From positions 3,026 through 67,025 of the forward strand of contig JBARUK010000008.1 in NCBI GenBank assembly GCA_049645705.1: a DNA stretch of 64,000 nucleotides, given 5' to 3'. The first letter of the stretch is position 1, and each line of letters starts with the position of its first letter. A program made the translations under genes and the position numbers. The notes beneath the pieces are model-generated. The model saw nothing but the letters and a program-made list of their open reading frames with translations. It was not told the DNA's origin and ran no database searches. Below are positions 24,295-33,272 of the stretch, piece by piece. This stretch comes from JBGNFV01 sp049645705. Its GTDB lineage: Bacteria > Bacteroidota > Bacteroidia > Cytophagales > Cyclobacteriaceae.

Positions 24295-25296
24295 TTAAAA
24301 AATTTCATCCAGTCGACGACCTAGTACAGGTTCTTTAAAGTCAGCATTCAGTATCCCTTCGGCGTGTAGTCTCCGGACCATTTCTATAGGCTCGGACGGC
24401 GGTTCATTACTCAGGTCAAATGTACCATAGTGCATCGGGATAAAGGTTTTGGCCCCCATCTCATTGCATCCCCTGATCGCGTCGCGTGGTGATATATGAT
24501 TGGGAGACATAAACCACTCCGGTCTGAAGGCTCCGATGCCTATGATACAAACATCTATTCCTTCCGGAAACAGCTGGCCTGCCTCCTTCAGGTGGCTGCC
24601 ATACCCGGTGTCTCCGCTGAAGTATATCGTCTTTTCCGGTGTTTTGAATACGAAAGCCCCCCACAGCCGCTGGTTAGTGTCCGTCAGGTGCCTGCGCGAC
24701 CAGTGTCGGGAGGGCAGAAAGTATACCTCCACACCCGCGTGGTCCAGTTGATACTGCTGGTACCATCCTGCTTCCTGCACAGGCAGGCCTTCCGTATACA
24801 TATCCAGCATCATAGTCATGTTCAGGCCTGAGAGTACCTTCATGCCGGGGTTACCTGCTGCCAGCAGGCGCAAACTCTTCTTCTGGCAGTGGTCACGGTG
24901 ATCATGCGATACCAGTACATAATCTATGTCTGTGAGCCTGGCCGGATCGATAGGGAAGGGAGCTACTCTTTCTACCAAAGGTATACTGTAGAACACCGGG
25001 TCAGTCAGAAAGGTCACGCCGGACAGCCTTATGTAAAACGTAGCATGCCCCAGCCATACTATGCAATCCTCCGTACCCTCCAGGAAATCACCACTGCTGT
25101 CAGATTCCGGTCGGAAGGTATCCTGCTTTTTAGCCTCCTTCTGTGGTTTGGGCTCACGTACCCATTTCAGCAGGTCTGACGTATGTGGCCAGAATGGGTA
25201 CTCATGGTTCTGGTATCTTCCCTTATCATCGAGAGGGTTTCCCTGCCACCCTTCTTTAATAGTAGGAAGGTCAGGGTTTGATGTATTCTTTGGCAT
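24295..25296 (-). CDS. MBL-fold metallohydrolase (UlaG/NAPE-PLD-like)
   Basis: A 333-residue protein with metallo-beta-lactamase motifs: VWLGHATFYIRLSGVTFLTDPVF, the metal-binding SHDHRDHCQKKSLRLL (HxHxDH), FSGDTGYGSHL and, near the end, FIPMHYGTF. The conserved WLGHATF and TDPV place it in the subgroup that includes NAPE-hydrolysing phospholipase D and UlaG-like lactonases. The substrate is not predictable. No signal peptide, so cytoplasmic. It is transcribed divergently from the small lipoprotein gene at 25419. Confidence 0.82.
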   Translation of the reverse strand: MPKNTSNPDLPTIKEGWQGNPLDDKGRYQNHEYPFWPHTSDLLKWVREPKPQKEAKKQDTFRPESDSSGDFLEGTEDCIVWLGHATFYIRLSGVTFLTDPVFYSIPLVERVAPFPIDPARLTDIDYVLVSHDHRDHCQKKSLRLLAAGNPGMKVLSGLNMTMMLDMYTEGLPVQEAGWYQQYQLDHAGVEVYFLPSRHWSRRHLTDTNQRLWGAFVFKTPEKTIYFSGDTGYGSHLKEAGQLFPEGIDVCIIGIGAFRPEWFMSPNHISPRDAIRGCNEMGAKTFIPMHYGTFDLSNEPPSEPIEMVRRLHAEGILNADFKEPVLGRRLDEIF

Positions 25297-25418
25297 GCTG
25301 CGGTGTAGTTTGTCTTTAACTACGCTGGGCCTTCCTATTTGTTTATTTTTATCAGAGCCCTACCTTTTTCAGCCATTTTTCCGTTTAGCTGGTTATATAT
25401 AAAATTATCTACAAAGCC

Positions 25419-25835
25419 ATGATTTTCACCCTACGTACATATTCTCTATTGCTCACTATGGCTGCTGCAGGCCTGCTCCTCACCGCTTGCAAGACCGAGA
25501 GGGAAATACTGCAGGACAAGGTAGACCTGCTGGTGCGTGTAAGTGAGCATACCGAGCCAAACATGCTTTTCCTGAACTATATGGGCTCTCCTAAGGAAGA
25601 CCTTGATGCTGAAGAAGGCTTGCTGGTAGTGCCTATGGACATGGTGAACGAAGACGAGATCAAAAGTGCGGCAGAAGGTACCGAATTTGTCCTGATGGTG
25701 AGCCGCCTGATGTCCGATCAGGACGAGGGACCTGTACTAAAATTATTCGACCCCAATACCGGGGAGTACTCCGAAACTATGTACCACATTATCGGTATCA
25801 AGTCCAAAGAGTCACTGGATGACACAGAAGAATAG
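25419..25835 (+). CDS. small lipoprotein of unknown function
   Basis: A 138-residue protein with a clear lipoprotein signal (SLLLTMAAAGLLLTACKTE, lipobox Cys24). The rest is acidic, with no recognised domain (VSEHTEPNMLFLNYMG, LVVPMDMVNEDEIKSAAEGTEFVLMVSRLM). Probably attached to the outer or inner membrane. Nothing nearby points to a function. Confidence 0.65.
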   Translation: MIFTLRTYSLLLTMAAAGLLLTACKTEREILQDKVDLLVRVSEHTEPNMLFLNYMGSPKEDLDAEEGLLVVPMDMVNEDEIKSAAEGTEFVLMVSRLMSDQDEGPVLKLFDPNTGEYSETMYHIIGIKSKESLDDTEE

Positions 25836-26009
25836 CGCTATGCTGGTTTTCAGCCTATTAATGATTTTTGCTACAGTTTGAAAGAAATCATTCGCAGAGT
25901 TTACACCGTTAATATGCAGAAGTGAAGAAAAGAATTATTCAGTTTGATTGTATATTCTGGATGATATTTACGTTTTTCATTTATTAAACTTCATTAAACT
26001 TTATTAGCG

Positions 26010-26156
26010 ATGAAAAAACTAAACTTAAAAAACCTCGAAGTACAAAGTTTCACTACTGAAAATGCGAGCACCGTAAAAGCTGGTATTGGTTCAAGAGGGT
26101 CAGTTTGTGCCTGTCAGACAAATGAAGTAGACTACGCAGGGCGTCCTTATTGCTAG
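26010..26156 (+). CDS. pinensin-like lanthipeptide precursor (orphan), copy 1
   Basis: A 48-residue peptide with the leader MKKLNLKNLEVQSFTTENAS, close to the MKKLNLxxLxVxSF leader of pinensin-type class I lanthipeptides of Bacteroidota. The predicted core (about residues 26-48) has a Ser pair and three cysteines: GSRGSVCACQTNEVDYAGRPYC. It ends in Cys and is followed 18 bases later by a terminator, so it is a separate short transcript. No lanthipeptide dehydratase, cyclase or transporter gene lies in the window, so processing would have to occur in trans. Confidence 0.7.
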   Translation: MKKLNLKNLEVQSFTTENASTVKAGIGSRGSVCACQTNEVDYAGRPYC

Positions 26157-26174
26157 TCCGCTATCACTGAATGG

Positions 26175-26206
26175 AAGCCGTATGCCGTTGGTGTACGGCT
26201 TTTTTT
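26175..26206 (+). terminator. terminator of the first pinensin-like gene
   Basis: AAGCCGTA (26175-26182) pairs with TACGGCTT (26194-26201), then a T run. Confidence 0.8.
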
Positions 26207-26334
26207 ATGTGCAAGTACGTCCGGAGACTTGTCTTACATTGCTTTTATAAAAACTCATACAGTCTGGTGGCATACCTGCAGATTTGCTAATCGGTATTAG
26301 GTTATGTGTTTTGGTAAAAAAACCATATTACTCT

Positions 26335-26496
26335 ATGAAAAAGTTAAATCTCGATCAGTTACAGGTAAAAAGCTTTGTGACTACTGAACAGCAAGGGTTT
26401 ATTAAAGGAATGGCCGCAGTAGGTGGAAACCGTTCGCATAATTCCCATTGTGTTACCTATGATGTTGATGAGAATACATACCCGATCTGCTCGTAG
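26335..26496 (+). CDS. pinensin-like lanthipeptide precursor (orphan), copy 2
   Basis: A 53-residue peptide that starts at the ATG at 26335 (MKKLNLDQLQVKSFVTTEQQ); an upstream TTG at 26284 is rejected because the leader would no longer be N-terminal. It shares the leader with the peptide at 26010. Its core differs: AAVGGNRSHNSHCVTYDVDENTYPICS has two cysteines and several Ser/Thr. It has its own terminator at 26521-26552. The pair looks like duplication with core diversification. Confidence 0.7.
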   Translation: MKKLNLDQLQVKSFVTTEQQGFIKGMAAVGGNRSHNSHCVTYDVDENTYPICS

Positions 26497-26520
26497 CAGA
26501 CTTCTGTAACCAGAATTACC

Positions 26521-26552
26521 AAAGCCGTGCATCATGTATGTATGGCTTTTTT
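26521..26552 (+). terminator. terminator of the second pinensin-like gene
   Basis: AAAGCCGTGCAT pairs with GTATGGCTTT with small mismatches, followed by a T run. Confidence 0.7.
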
Positions 26553-26630
26553 ATGAGCAATGTACATTGATAGTCAGTAGTTTACGTGAACCATTTCAGG
26601 ACAGACGAATTATTTAAGTAAACTTCACTG

Positions 26631-27719
26631 ATGAGCTACTCAAGACGTTCCTTCCTCAAAACTGCCGGTGCTGCAGCCGCCCTTTCCGCTTTGCCTTTCC
26701 CCGGGATCCTATATGGGCAACAGCCAAAAAAGCTTGGAGTCGCCCTGGTTGGGTTAGGAAATTACAGTTCCGGTCAGCTCGGGCCTGCCCTGCGTATGAC
26801 AGAGCACTGTGGGCTCAGAGGCATAGTGACTGGCTCTCCGGGTAAGATCCCCGTCTGGCAACAGAAATACGACATCCCCGATAAGAACGTGTATAGCTAC
26901 GAAACCATGCACCGCGTGGCCGATAATCCGGATATTGATGTGATGTACATCGTACTGCCCAACTCCCTTCATAAGCAGTACACAATTTTGGCGGCAGAGG
27001 CAGGAAAACACGTGTGGTGTGAGAAACCTATGGCTATGAATGCGGCAGAATGCAGGGAGATGATCAGAGCATGCGAAAGGAATAATGTGACGCTAAGTAT
27101 AGGCTACCGCATGCAGCATGAGCCAGACACCAAAACTATTATACAGTACGGAAAAGAGAAGCCCTACGGAGCTATCACCGGCCTGGAAGCCGAGGCAGGC
27201 TTCAGGTTCAATAGCGGTACGCCCTGGCGCCTGAAAAAGGAAATGGGAGGGGGTGCCATGTACGACATGGGCGTATACTCTCTGAATGCCGCTCGGTATG
27301 TCACCGGGCTTGAGCCTCTGGCTGTAACAGCGAGGCATGAAACTACCCGCCCGGAAATGTTTAGTGAAGTGGACGGGACCACCTACTTCACCCTTGAGTT
27401 TCCCGGAGGCATCAAAGCCAACTGCATGACCACCTTTGGCAGTAATGTAAATCGACTGCGCGTAGACTGCGCCGAAGGGTGGTACGGGTTGCAGCCCTTT
27501 CAATCTTACAGTGGCATCCGGGGTACCACTAGCGACGGCAAGGTCATCAATCAGCAATTGGGCGACCAGCAGGCCAGGCAAATGGATGATGATGCGCTGG
27601 CTATACTACAGCGCCGTCCGGTTATGGTACCCGGTAAAGAGGGTCTTCGTGATATTGTAGTCGTAGATGCCATATTCAGAAGTGCCGAAACCGGGCACCG
27701 CATAGCCATACGCAGCTGA
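26631..27719 (+). CDS. Gfo/Idh/MocA family oxidoreductase with Tat signal
   Basis: A 362-residue protein. The N-terminus SRRSFLKTAGAAAALSA is a twin-arginine signal, so it is exported folded, probably with its NAD(P) cofactor. The Rossmann domain is seen in GVALVGLGNYSSGQLGPAL, and the family marker EKPMAMNAAECREMI lies near residue 125. The C-terminal alpha/beta domain includes GGGAMYDMGVYSLNAARYVTG. Family role: redox conversion of a sugar or related compound in the periplasm; the substrate is unknown. It is similar to glucose-fructose oxidoreductase-like proteins. Monocistronic, with a long gene-free stretch after it. Confidence 0.85.
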   Translation: MSYSRRSFLKTAGAAAALSALPFPGILYGQQPKKLGVALVGLGNYSSGQLGPALRMTEHCGLRGIVTGSPGKIPVWQQKYDIPDKNVYSYETMHRVADNPDIDVMYIVLPNSLHKQYTILAAEAGKHVWCEKPMAMNAAECREMIRACERNNVTLSIGYRMQHEPDTKTIIQYGKEKPYGAITGLEAEAGFRFNSGTPWRLKKEMGGGAMYDMGVYSLNAARYVTGLEPLAVTARHETTRPEMFSEVDGTTYFTLEFPGGIKANCMTTFGSNVNRLRVDCAEGWYGLQPFQSYSGIRGTTSDGKVINQQLGDQQARQMDDDALAILQRRPVMVPGKEGLRDIVVVDAIFRSAETGHRIAIRS

Positions 27720-28344
27720 GTCACTCTCAGGTCTGCAGAGGTAAGAGAAATTTTTAATACCTGTATTCCCCCCAGGATTATATAGTTGTATAGCTCTTTG
27801 TACTCTACAACTTTATTTTTCCGCTCACTATCGAATTTTGCATTAAAAACTCTTCACGCTACCTATCCTTAATTCCCCCGGAGATTAGTATTCAATTGGT
27901 TCAGGGTAGGCATTTCTATATAAAAATTAAAATACCCACCCTGAAACCCGAAAGTGTTTTCCTCCAGTAAATGGTCTTTTTCTCACAATGAGAATTACTT
28001 ATCCTGCATTCGGCTATAGGAAATTTAATTCTTTTTAGTATATTAGAAGACTATTTCAAACGATTGCATAAGCCTATTTCCATTTTTTTCTTGCTATTAA
28101 AAAGAGGAATAATTTTCAAAATGGAATTATGTCTGCCTTTGAGCAATGGATTCGTTTGATGGTAATAATTTAGCAGTGATAATCAAGTGATCATTGTTTG
28201 TCAGGGTGTTCACATGCTAAGTGCATTTGTGTCAATGGCAAATGGCCAAAGACGATTTTTTAATGTAGTTCAATTTTTTGATACTAATTTCCTCCGTTTT
28301 CGGTGGATAATTTTTTTTAAATGTAAAGATTAATTACTTCCAAT
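27720..28344. other. 625-bp AT-rich gene-free stretch containing an imperfect hairpin
   Basis: No ORF above background is seen on either strand. Positions 27898-27910 (GGTTCAGGGTAGG) pair with 27935-27948 (CCCACCCTGAAACC) with one bulge and one mismatch around a 24-base loop, a stable potential hairpin without a T run. The remainder is AT-rich and holds the promoter region of the gene at 28345. Confidence 0.4.
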
Positions 28345-28560
28345 ATGAGAGATAAGATGCTGGAGTACAGCAAAGTGATTCTTAGCAAGGTTAGTTTTAA
28401 CCCTGCATTATTTCAGAAGGAGTTGAAGAAGTCACTTGATCAACTGGAACAAGACGAAGCAGAAGCACTCAAAGAATGGGTGTATGATAATTTCGTCCAC
28501 CAGAAAGACCTTCGGTATACCCTCGGTGATCAAAATAACGATAATCGTGTGGTAGCCTGA
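28345..28560 (+). CDS. small conserved Bacteroidota protein, function unknown
   Basis: A 71-residue soluble protein. MLEYSKVILSKVSFNPALFQKELKKSLDQLEQDEAEALKEWVYDNF is mostly alpha-helical and matches my recollection of a short conserved Cytophagales family without assigned function. No motif, signal or membrane segment. It is preceded by the long gene-free stretch and followed by a strong terminator, so it is a monocistronic gene. Confidence 0.65.
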   Translation: MRDKMLEYSKVILSKVSFNPALFQKELKKSLDQLEQDEAEALKEWVYDNFVHQKDLRYTLGDQNNDNRVVA

Positions 28561-28643
28561 GTGCAGGTACATGACGTATCTGTAGGGATCATCCCACTAA
28601 GATTTGCAGTGTGCGCAATCTTTTAAGAATACAACATACCCTG

Positions 28644-28672
28644 AAGGCCGGTCCGCATGACCGGCCTTTTTT
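28644..28672. terminator. intrinsic terminator
   Basis: AAGGCCGGTC and GACCGGCCTT around CGCAT, then a T run; it closes the small gene at 28345 just before the convergent efflux operon end. Confidence 0.85.
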
Positions 28673-28680
28673 ATTTAGCA

Positions 28681-30030
28681 TTAGTCACTCTCACGCAGTA
28701 ACGCACCCGTAAGCCGGAGTATCTCCGTTTCCGATACAATAAGGTCATACCTGGCCTGAAGGTTTTCCAGCGAGGAGTTCAGAAAAGCCACTTGTATGTC
28801 GCGGTAGTCAAAGCTATTGATGATACCTGTACTGTATTTATCCCTGGCAAGTTCCACATTCAGTTGAGAAGCTTCTGCATTCATGGCGCTGATGGCCTGT
28901 AGCTGGTTGCGTACACCGTACAGGTCTACCGCTGTTTTCAGGTCATTAGCAAGCTGTATCTGTAGCTCTTCCACCTGTAGCTCTCCGATCCTCTCCTCCA
29001 CCATTGCATTCTGTATGTCACGCTTGATCTGCCCGCCATTCCACAGTGTGAAGTTCAGGGAAAAGTTAAGGAAGAACTGGTTGCTCAGGTTGTTGATTAT
29101 AGGGGCCTGGTTTTCATTGATGTCCGCCTGGCTCAGGTCTATACGGCTACGGTTATGATTATACCCGCCCAGTGCGGTTACAGTGGGATACTGCTGCGCC
29201 CGGGCCAGCCTGGTAGACTTGTCCAGTAGCTGCTGGTTCAGAAACTGGTTCCTCAGGTTCGTATTACTCGATACCATTTCCGCATACAGCGCGTCGTAGT
29301 TGAAGTCAGCCTCTACTACTTCCAGGCTGTCCGATACGTCAATGCGTTGCTCCGCAGGCATTGCCAGCAACACTTTAAGGTCACGTTTGGCCTGGTCCAG
29401 CGCCTGTATCTGGCGTACATAGTTAGAGCTGTCCGTCAGGTAGGCCGTTTGCTCCTGCAGCAGGTCAAAAGTCACCGCGCTACCTATTCGCTTTCTTTCT
29501 TCCACATAGCGGTACCGGTCACCCGACAGTTCCAGGCTGCGGCTAAAGACATTCAGCCGTTCTTTTTCCAGTACCGACTGGTAGTATTGGTTGATGATGG
29601 CCTGCATAGTGTTTTCCACTACCAGCGCTGCATTGCCGTAGCTCTGTTCTTCCAGCAGTGCCAGGCGGTGCTTGTTTATGGATACGGCAAAGCCGTTGAA
29701 GAGCGTCCAGTTTACATTTACTCCCGGCGATACGGAGTTACGGATAGTGGTACCCGATAGCTGAAATGGTGCCGCGTTAGGCACATCAGATAAGGTGTTT
29801 TGCTGGTCTATCGCCAGGTTAACAGTAGGCCAGCGACCCGCCTCTCCCCAGGCATTATTATTCTCGGCTATCTCTATCCTTTGCTCTTCTATCCGGATAT
29901 CGAAGTTGTTTTCCAGACCGATAGACAACGCCTCGGCCAGAGAGAGTTCTTTTACCTCCTGGGCAGCGGCAGTAGTGGCCATAGCCAATATGAGCAGCAG
30001 GCTGCCAGATACTTTAGACAGTATATTCAT
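28681..30030 (-). CDS. TolC-family outer-membrane efflux protein
   Basis: The start at 30030 gives a 449-residue protein with a signal peptide (MNILSKVSGSLLLILAMATTAAAQ). A longer frame to 30096 would overlap the RND gene and hide the signal. It has the two-fold repeat of long helical coils and short strands of TolC proteins: SLAEALSIGLENNFDIRIEEQRIEIAENN near the start and FFLNFSLNFTLWNGGQIKRDIQNAMVEERIGELQVEELQIQLANDL in the second half. Role: outer-membrane channel of a tripartite efflux system; the pump and adaptor are the two genes upstream, with 10 bases to the pump gene. Confidence 0.9.
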   Translation of the reverse strand: MNILSKVSGSLLLILAMATTAAAQEVKELSLAEALSIGLENNFDIRIEEQRIEIAENNNAWGEAGRWPTVNLAIDQQNTLSDVPNAAPFQLSGTTIRNSVSPGVNVNWTLFNGFAVSINKHRLALLEEQSYGNAALVVENTMQAIINQYYQSVLEKERLNVFSRSLELSGDRYRYVEERKRIGSAVTFDLLQEQTAYLTDSSNYVRQIQALDQAKRDLKVLLAMPAEQRIDVSDSLEVVEADFNYDALYAEMVSSNTNLRNQFLNQQLLDKSTRLARAQQYPTVTALGGYNHNRSRIDLSQADINENQAPIINNLSNQFFLNFSLNFTLWNGGQIKRDIQNAMVEERIGELQVEELQIQLANDLKTAVDLYGVRNQLQAISAMNAEASQLNVELARDKYSTGIINSFDYRDIQVAFLNSSLENLQARYDLIVSETEILRLTGALLRESD

Positions 30031-30040
30031 GGATCGCTTA

Positions 30041-33000
30041 CTATAGTCGCTGGTTCTTTTCAACATCAACAGAGGTAGTGGCCAGGGTTTTATCATTACC
30101 CAGGCGAATGGACTGCTCCCTTCTGTGGTTTCTGATAGAAGGCTCCAGTCTTTCCCTCTTTACTTTCCGGCCCAGGCCTCTCTGAGTACCATAGCGCAGG
30201 TCGTTAAATACAAGTACCATCACAGGCAGAAACAACAGGATGAACATGGTGCCGAACAGGATACCGTATGCTACCGAAACAGCCATAGGGATGAGGAACT
30301 GCGCCTGAAAACTTTGCTCCAGGATCAGCGGGTAAAGCCCGGCCACTGTAGTGATAGTAGTAAGAAGTATGGCCCTGAAGCGTGCCTGACCGGCATTGAA
30401 TATTGCCGTCTCTATGTCTTCACCATCCAGCAGGTTGCGGTTAAACTTATCTATGAATACTACTGCATCGTTAATAACCACTCCTGCAAGTGCCAGCATA
30501 CCCCAGGCACTGAGCAGAGACACAGGTGTGTTCTCTATACCATGCCCCCAGGAGGCACCCAGCCAGCCAAGCGGGATCATAAGTACGACTATAAAGGCCT
30601 GTATGAAACTGCGGAAGTTTATGACCAGGATAAGGATAATGATGACCAGGGCCAGTCCCAGGTATGTGACCATTTGCTGTAAAGACTCCTGGCTGTTACG
30701 CGACTGCCCTTCGTAGCTGAATTTTACCCCGGGGTAACTTGCATTGACCTTGGGCTCGATCTCGGTGCGGATCGTTTCCAGTATGGCAGGTACTTCTGCA
30801 TACGGATCTTCCAGGTCAGCCTCGATGGTAATCTCCCGGCTACCGTCGCGGTGCCGTATAGAGCTGGGGCCGCGCTCAATGTTATAGTCCACCAGTTGCG
30901 ACAGCGGGTAAGCCTCGCCATTCTGGCTTCGGATCCTGGCACTTTCCAGCTGGCCTATGTTCATACGGTCCTCCCGCGGGTAGCGCACATATACGCGCAC
31001 TTCATCTATACCGCGCTGCAGACGCTGCGCTTCACCACCAAAGAAGCCTTGACGTAGCTGATTGGATATGATGTTCCTGTCCAGTCCCAGGAAGTAGGCT
31101 TCCTCTTTAGGCTGTATCAGGACTTCCCTTCTTCCCAGAGGGTCAGTGTCCGAAATATCCTTTAGCATGGAGATACCCGCCAGCTCGTCCTTGAGCATTT
31201 CGGTAGCACCTTCCATCTCTTCCAGGCTATTGCCCAGCAGGCCTATGGAGACAGGCTTGCCCCAGCGGCTCATACCGCCTACGGCAAATTTTTCAGCTTC
31301 CGGCACCTCGCCAATAGCTTCGCGTATCATACCGGCTATTACAAATGTGGAAACGGGCGAGCCTTCCATATCTTCCAGCTCCACACCGATGCTTCCGGTA
31401 TGGCTGCCGCTTTCTCCGCCGTTCATCATCACCCCCGTAATCCGGGTGGTGCTTTCTATAAACTTAAAGTCAGGGAACTGCACTGACAGGCTATCCTCCA
31501 CCTGGCTTACACCATCTTCAAACCGAAGAAGGTAGTCTTCTACGATAGCCTCCCCGGTGCCAGGTTTAAAGGCAACGCCAATCTCGATGCGGTCGAACTG
31601 GATAGGGGGGAAGAAGGTGTATTTGATGATCCCGCCCTTGAACATCCCGATAGTTATCAGAAAGAAAAAGACGATAGATGCCAGGGCTACGTACCGGTAT
31701 TCGATGACTTTTTTAAGCAGGCGGCCGTACAGGTTGGCCTTGATCCAGTCGATGGAATTTTCCAGCGAGCTTTTGATCCTGGAAAAAAACGTCTTACGCT
31801 TGCCCTGCTTTAGTACAGACTTGGACCCGATGTGTCCTGGTAGTACCAGGAAGGCCTCTACCAGTGAGAAGCTGAGGCTGGCAACTACCACAAAGGCCAG
31901 GTCTCCGAAGAACTCAAAGGTACCTGTGACAAAGAACAGGGGAGAAAATGCAACAATGGTAGTCAGTACGGACGTAAATACGGCCGGAAGTACTTCCAGG
32001 GTGCCATCCAGCGCTGCGCGTCTGGGCGATTTACCTTTTTCGAAATGAGTGTAAATGTTTTCCGCGATCACGATACCGTCATCTACCAGGATACCCACCA
32101 CCAGTATCATACCAAACAGGGAGATCATGTTGATAGTCACCCCACCGTAGTAGGCTGCTATTGCCATTCCCATAAAACTGATAGGAATACCCAGGGCCAC
32201 CCACAGGCTGAGGCGCAGGTTCAGGAACAGCCCTAACACCACAATGATCAGTAGAAAACCGATGACCCCGTTCTTTACCAGCAGGTTCAGACGGGAGTGT
32301 AGCGTATCGAGAAAGTCGAGGGTGATAGTAAGGTTTACCTGATCGTTTTTCTCGTTAAATTCTTTGGCGTAGTTATTAACAAAAGCACTTATAGCCTCCA
32401 GGTCTTCTTCAGGCAGCTTAGTCACATCTATATTGACTGCCTGCTCACCATTATAGTATACGCTGTATGACTGGTCGGCAAACTGCAGTTTTACATCGGC
32501 TATGTCTTTGATTAGCAGGTTTCTACCTTCCGCATTTGACCTCAGGGTAATATTTCCGATCTCTTCGGGGTCTACTTCCTTGGCACGTGAGCGGATCAGT
32601 ACCTCTTCGGTTGAGCTTTTGAGCGTACCTGCAGAAATGTCCCTGTTCTGATTACGGATAGCAGAAATGATATTCTCAAATGTGAGGTTGTAGCGGTTCA
32701 GGTTTTCTTCAGGTACCTCCACACTGATCTCCAGAGTTGGGTAGCCGGATAGTTCTACCTGGCTTATGATCCCCGAGTTGAGCAGATCTTTTTCTACCCG
32801 CTGAGCATAATCCTTCAGTTCCATCAGCTCCAGGTCACCATGCAGCACCATGATGACACCGCGGTCGGTGCTCTTTCTTTTATATACAGTAGGCTTTTCA
32901 GCGTTTTCCGGGAAGCTGCTTATCTGGTCTACGGCATTCTTTACCTCGGTCAGTATCTCATCTATGTCGTAGTTCTCGTAGGTAGTAATGTTTACGTTAG

Positions 33001-33268
33001 CTGCATTTTCAGAGCTGGTAGAGATGATCTCTTTTATACCCGGAATGGCCTTTACAGCCTGCTCTATTTTTGTTGCTACCCCTTCTTCCATTTCCCGTGG
33101 CGATGCACCCGGCATGGCCACATTGATAGTGATATTATTGGGAGAGCGCTCGGGAAAGAATGACTTTTTCATCAAAAGCCCTGCGCCCAGGCCGCCCAGC
33201 AGCAATACGAGAATGATCAGGTTAGCGAGCAGAGGAAATTTAATGAATTCGCCTACTATTTTTTTCAT
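30041..33268 (-). CDS. RND efflux transporter permease
   Basis: A 1075-residue protein of full RND length. It has an N-terminal membrane helix (NLIILVLLLGGLGAGLLMKKSFFPE), a large periplasmic loop, the helix-4 region MILVVGILVDDGIVIAENIY, and the duplicated second half ending with INDAVVFIDKFNRNL and FILLFLPVMVLVF. About 12 membrane helices and two periplasmic domains are evident. A charged C-terminal tail of about 50 residues follows the last helix. Role: proton-driven export of drugs or other small molecules in the inner membrane. The substrate is unknown. The adaptor gene is 4 bases upstream. Confidence 0.93.
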   Translation of the reverse strand: MKKIVGEFIKFPLLANLIILVLLLGGLGAGLLMKKSFFPERSPNNITINVAMPGASPREMEEGVATKIEQAVKAIPGIKEIISTSSENAANVNITTYENYDIDEILTEVKNAVDQISSFPENAEKPTVYKRKSTDRGVIMVLHGDLELMELKDYAQRVEKDLLNSGIISQVELSGYPTLEISVEVPEENLNRYNLTFENIISAIRNQNRDISAGTLKSSTEEVLIRSRAKEVDPEEIGNITLRSNAEGRNLLIKDIADVKLQFADQSYSVYYNGEQAVNIDVTKLPEEDLEAISAFVNNYAKEFNEKNDQVNLTITLDFLDTLHSRLNLLVKNGVIGFLLIIVVLGLFLNLRLSLWVALGIPISFMGMAIAAYYGGVTINMISLFGMILVVGILVDDGIVIAENIYTHFEKGKSPRRAALDGTLEVLPAVFTSVLTTIVAFSPLFFVTGTFEFFGDLAFVVVASLSFSLVEAFLVLPGHIGSKSVLKQGKRKTFFSRIKSSLENSIDWIKANLYGRLLKKVIEYRYVALASIVFFFLITIGMFKGGIIKYTFFPPIQFDRIEIGVAFKPGTGEAIVEDYLLRFEDGVSQVEDSLSVQFPDFKFIESTTRITGVMMNGGESGSHTGSIGVELEDMEGSPVSTFVIAGMIREAIGEVPEAEKFAVGGMSRWGKPVSIGLLGNSLEEMEGATEMLKDELAGISMLKDISDTDPLGRREVLIQPKEEAYFLGLDRNIISNQLRQGFFGGEAQRLQRGIDEVRVYVRYPREDRMNIGQLESARIRSQNGEAYPLSQLVDYNIERGPSSIRHRDGSREITIEADLEDPYAEVPAILETIRTEIEPKVNASYPGVKFSYEGQSRNSQESLQQMVTYLGLALVIIILILVINFRSFIQAFIVVLMIPLGWLGASWGHGIENTPVSLLSAWGMLALAGVVINDAVVFIDKFNRNLLDGEDIETAIFNAGQARFRAILLTTITTVAGLYPLILEQSFQAQFLIPMAVSVAYGILFGTMFILLFLPVMVLVFNDLRYGTQRGLGRKVKRERLEPSIRNHRREQSIRLGNDKTLATTSVDVEKNQRL

Positions 33269-33272
33269 ATGA

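Noticed and set aside
30031..30096. Extended N-terminus of the TolC-family protein
   Set aside because: It overlaps the RND gene and removes the signal peptide.
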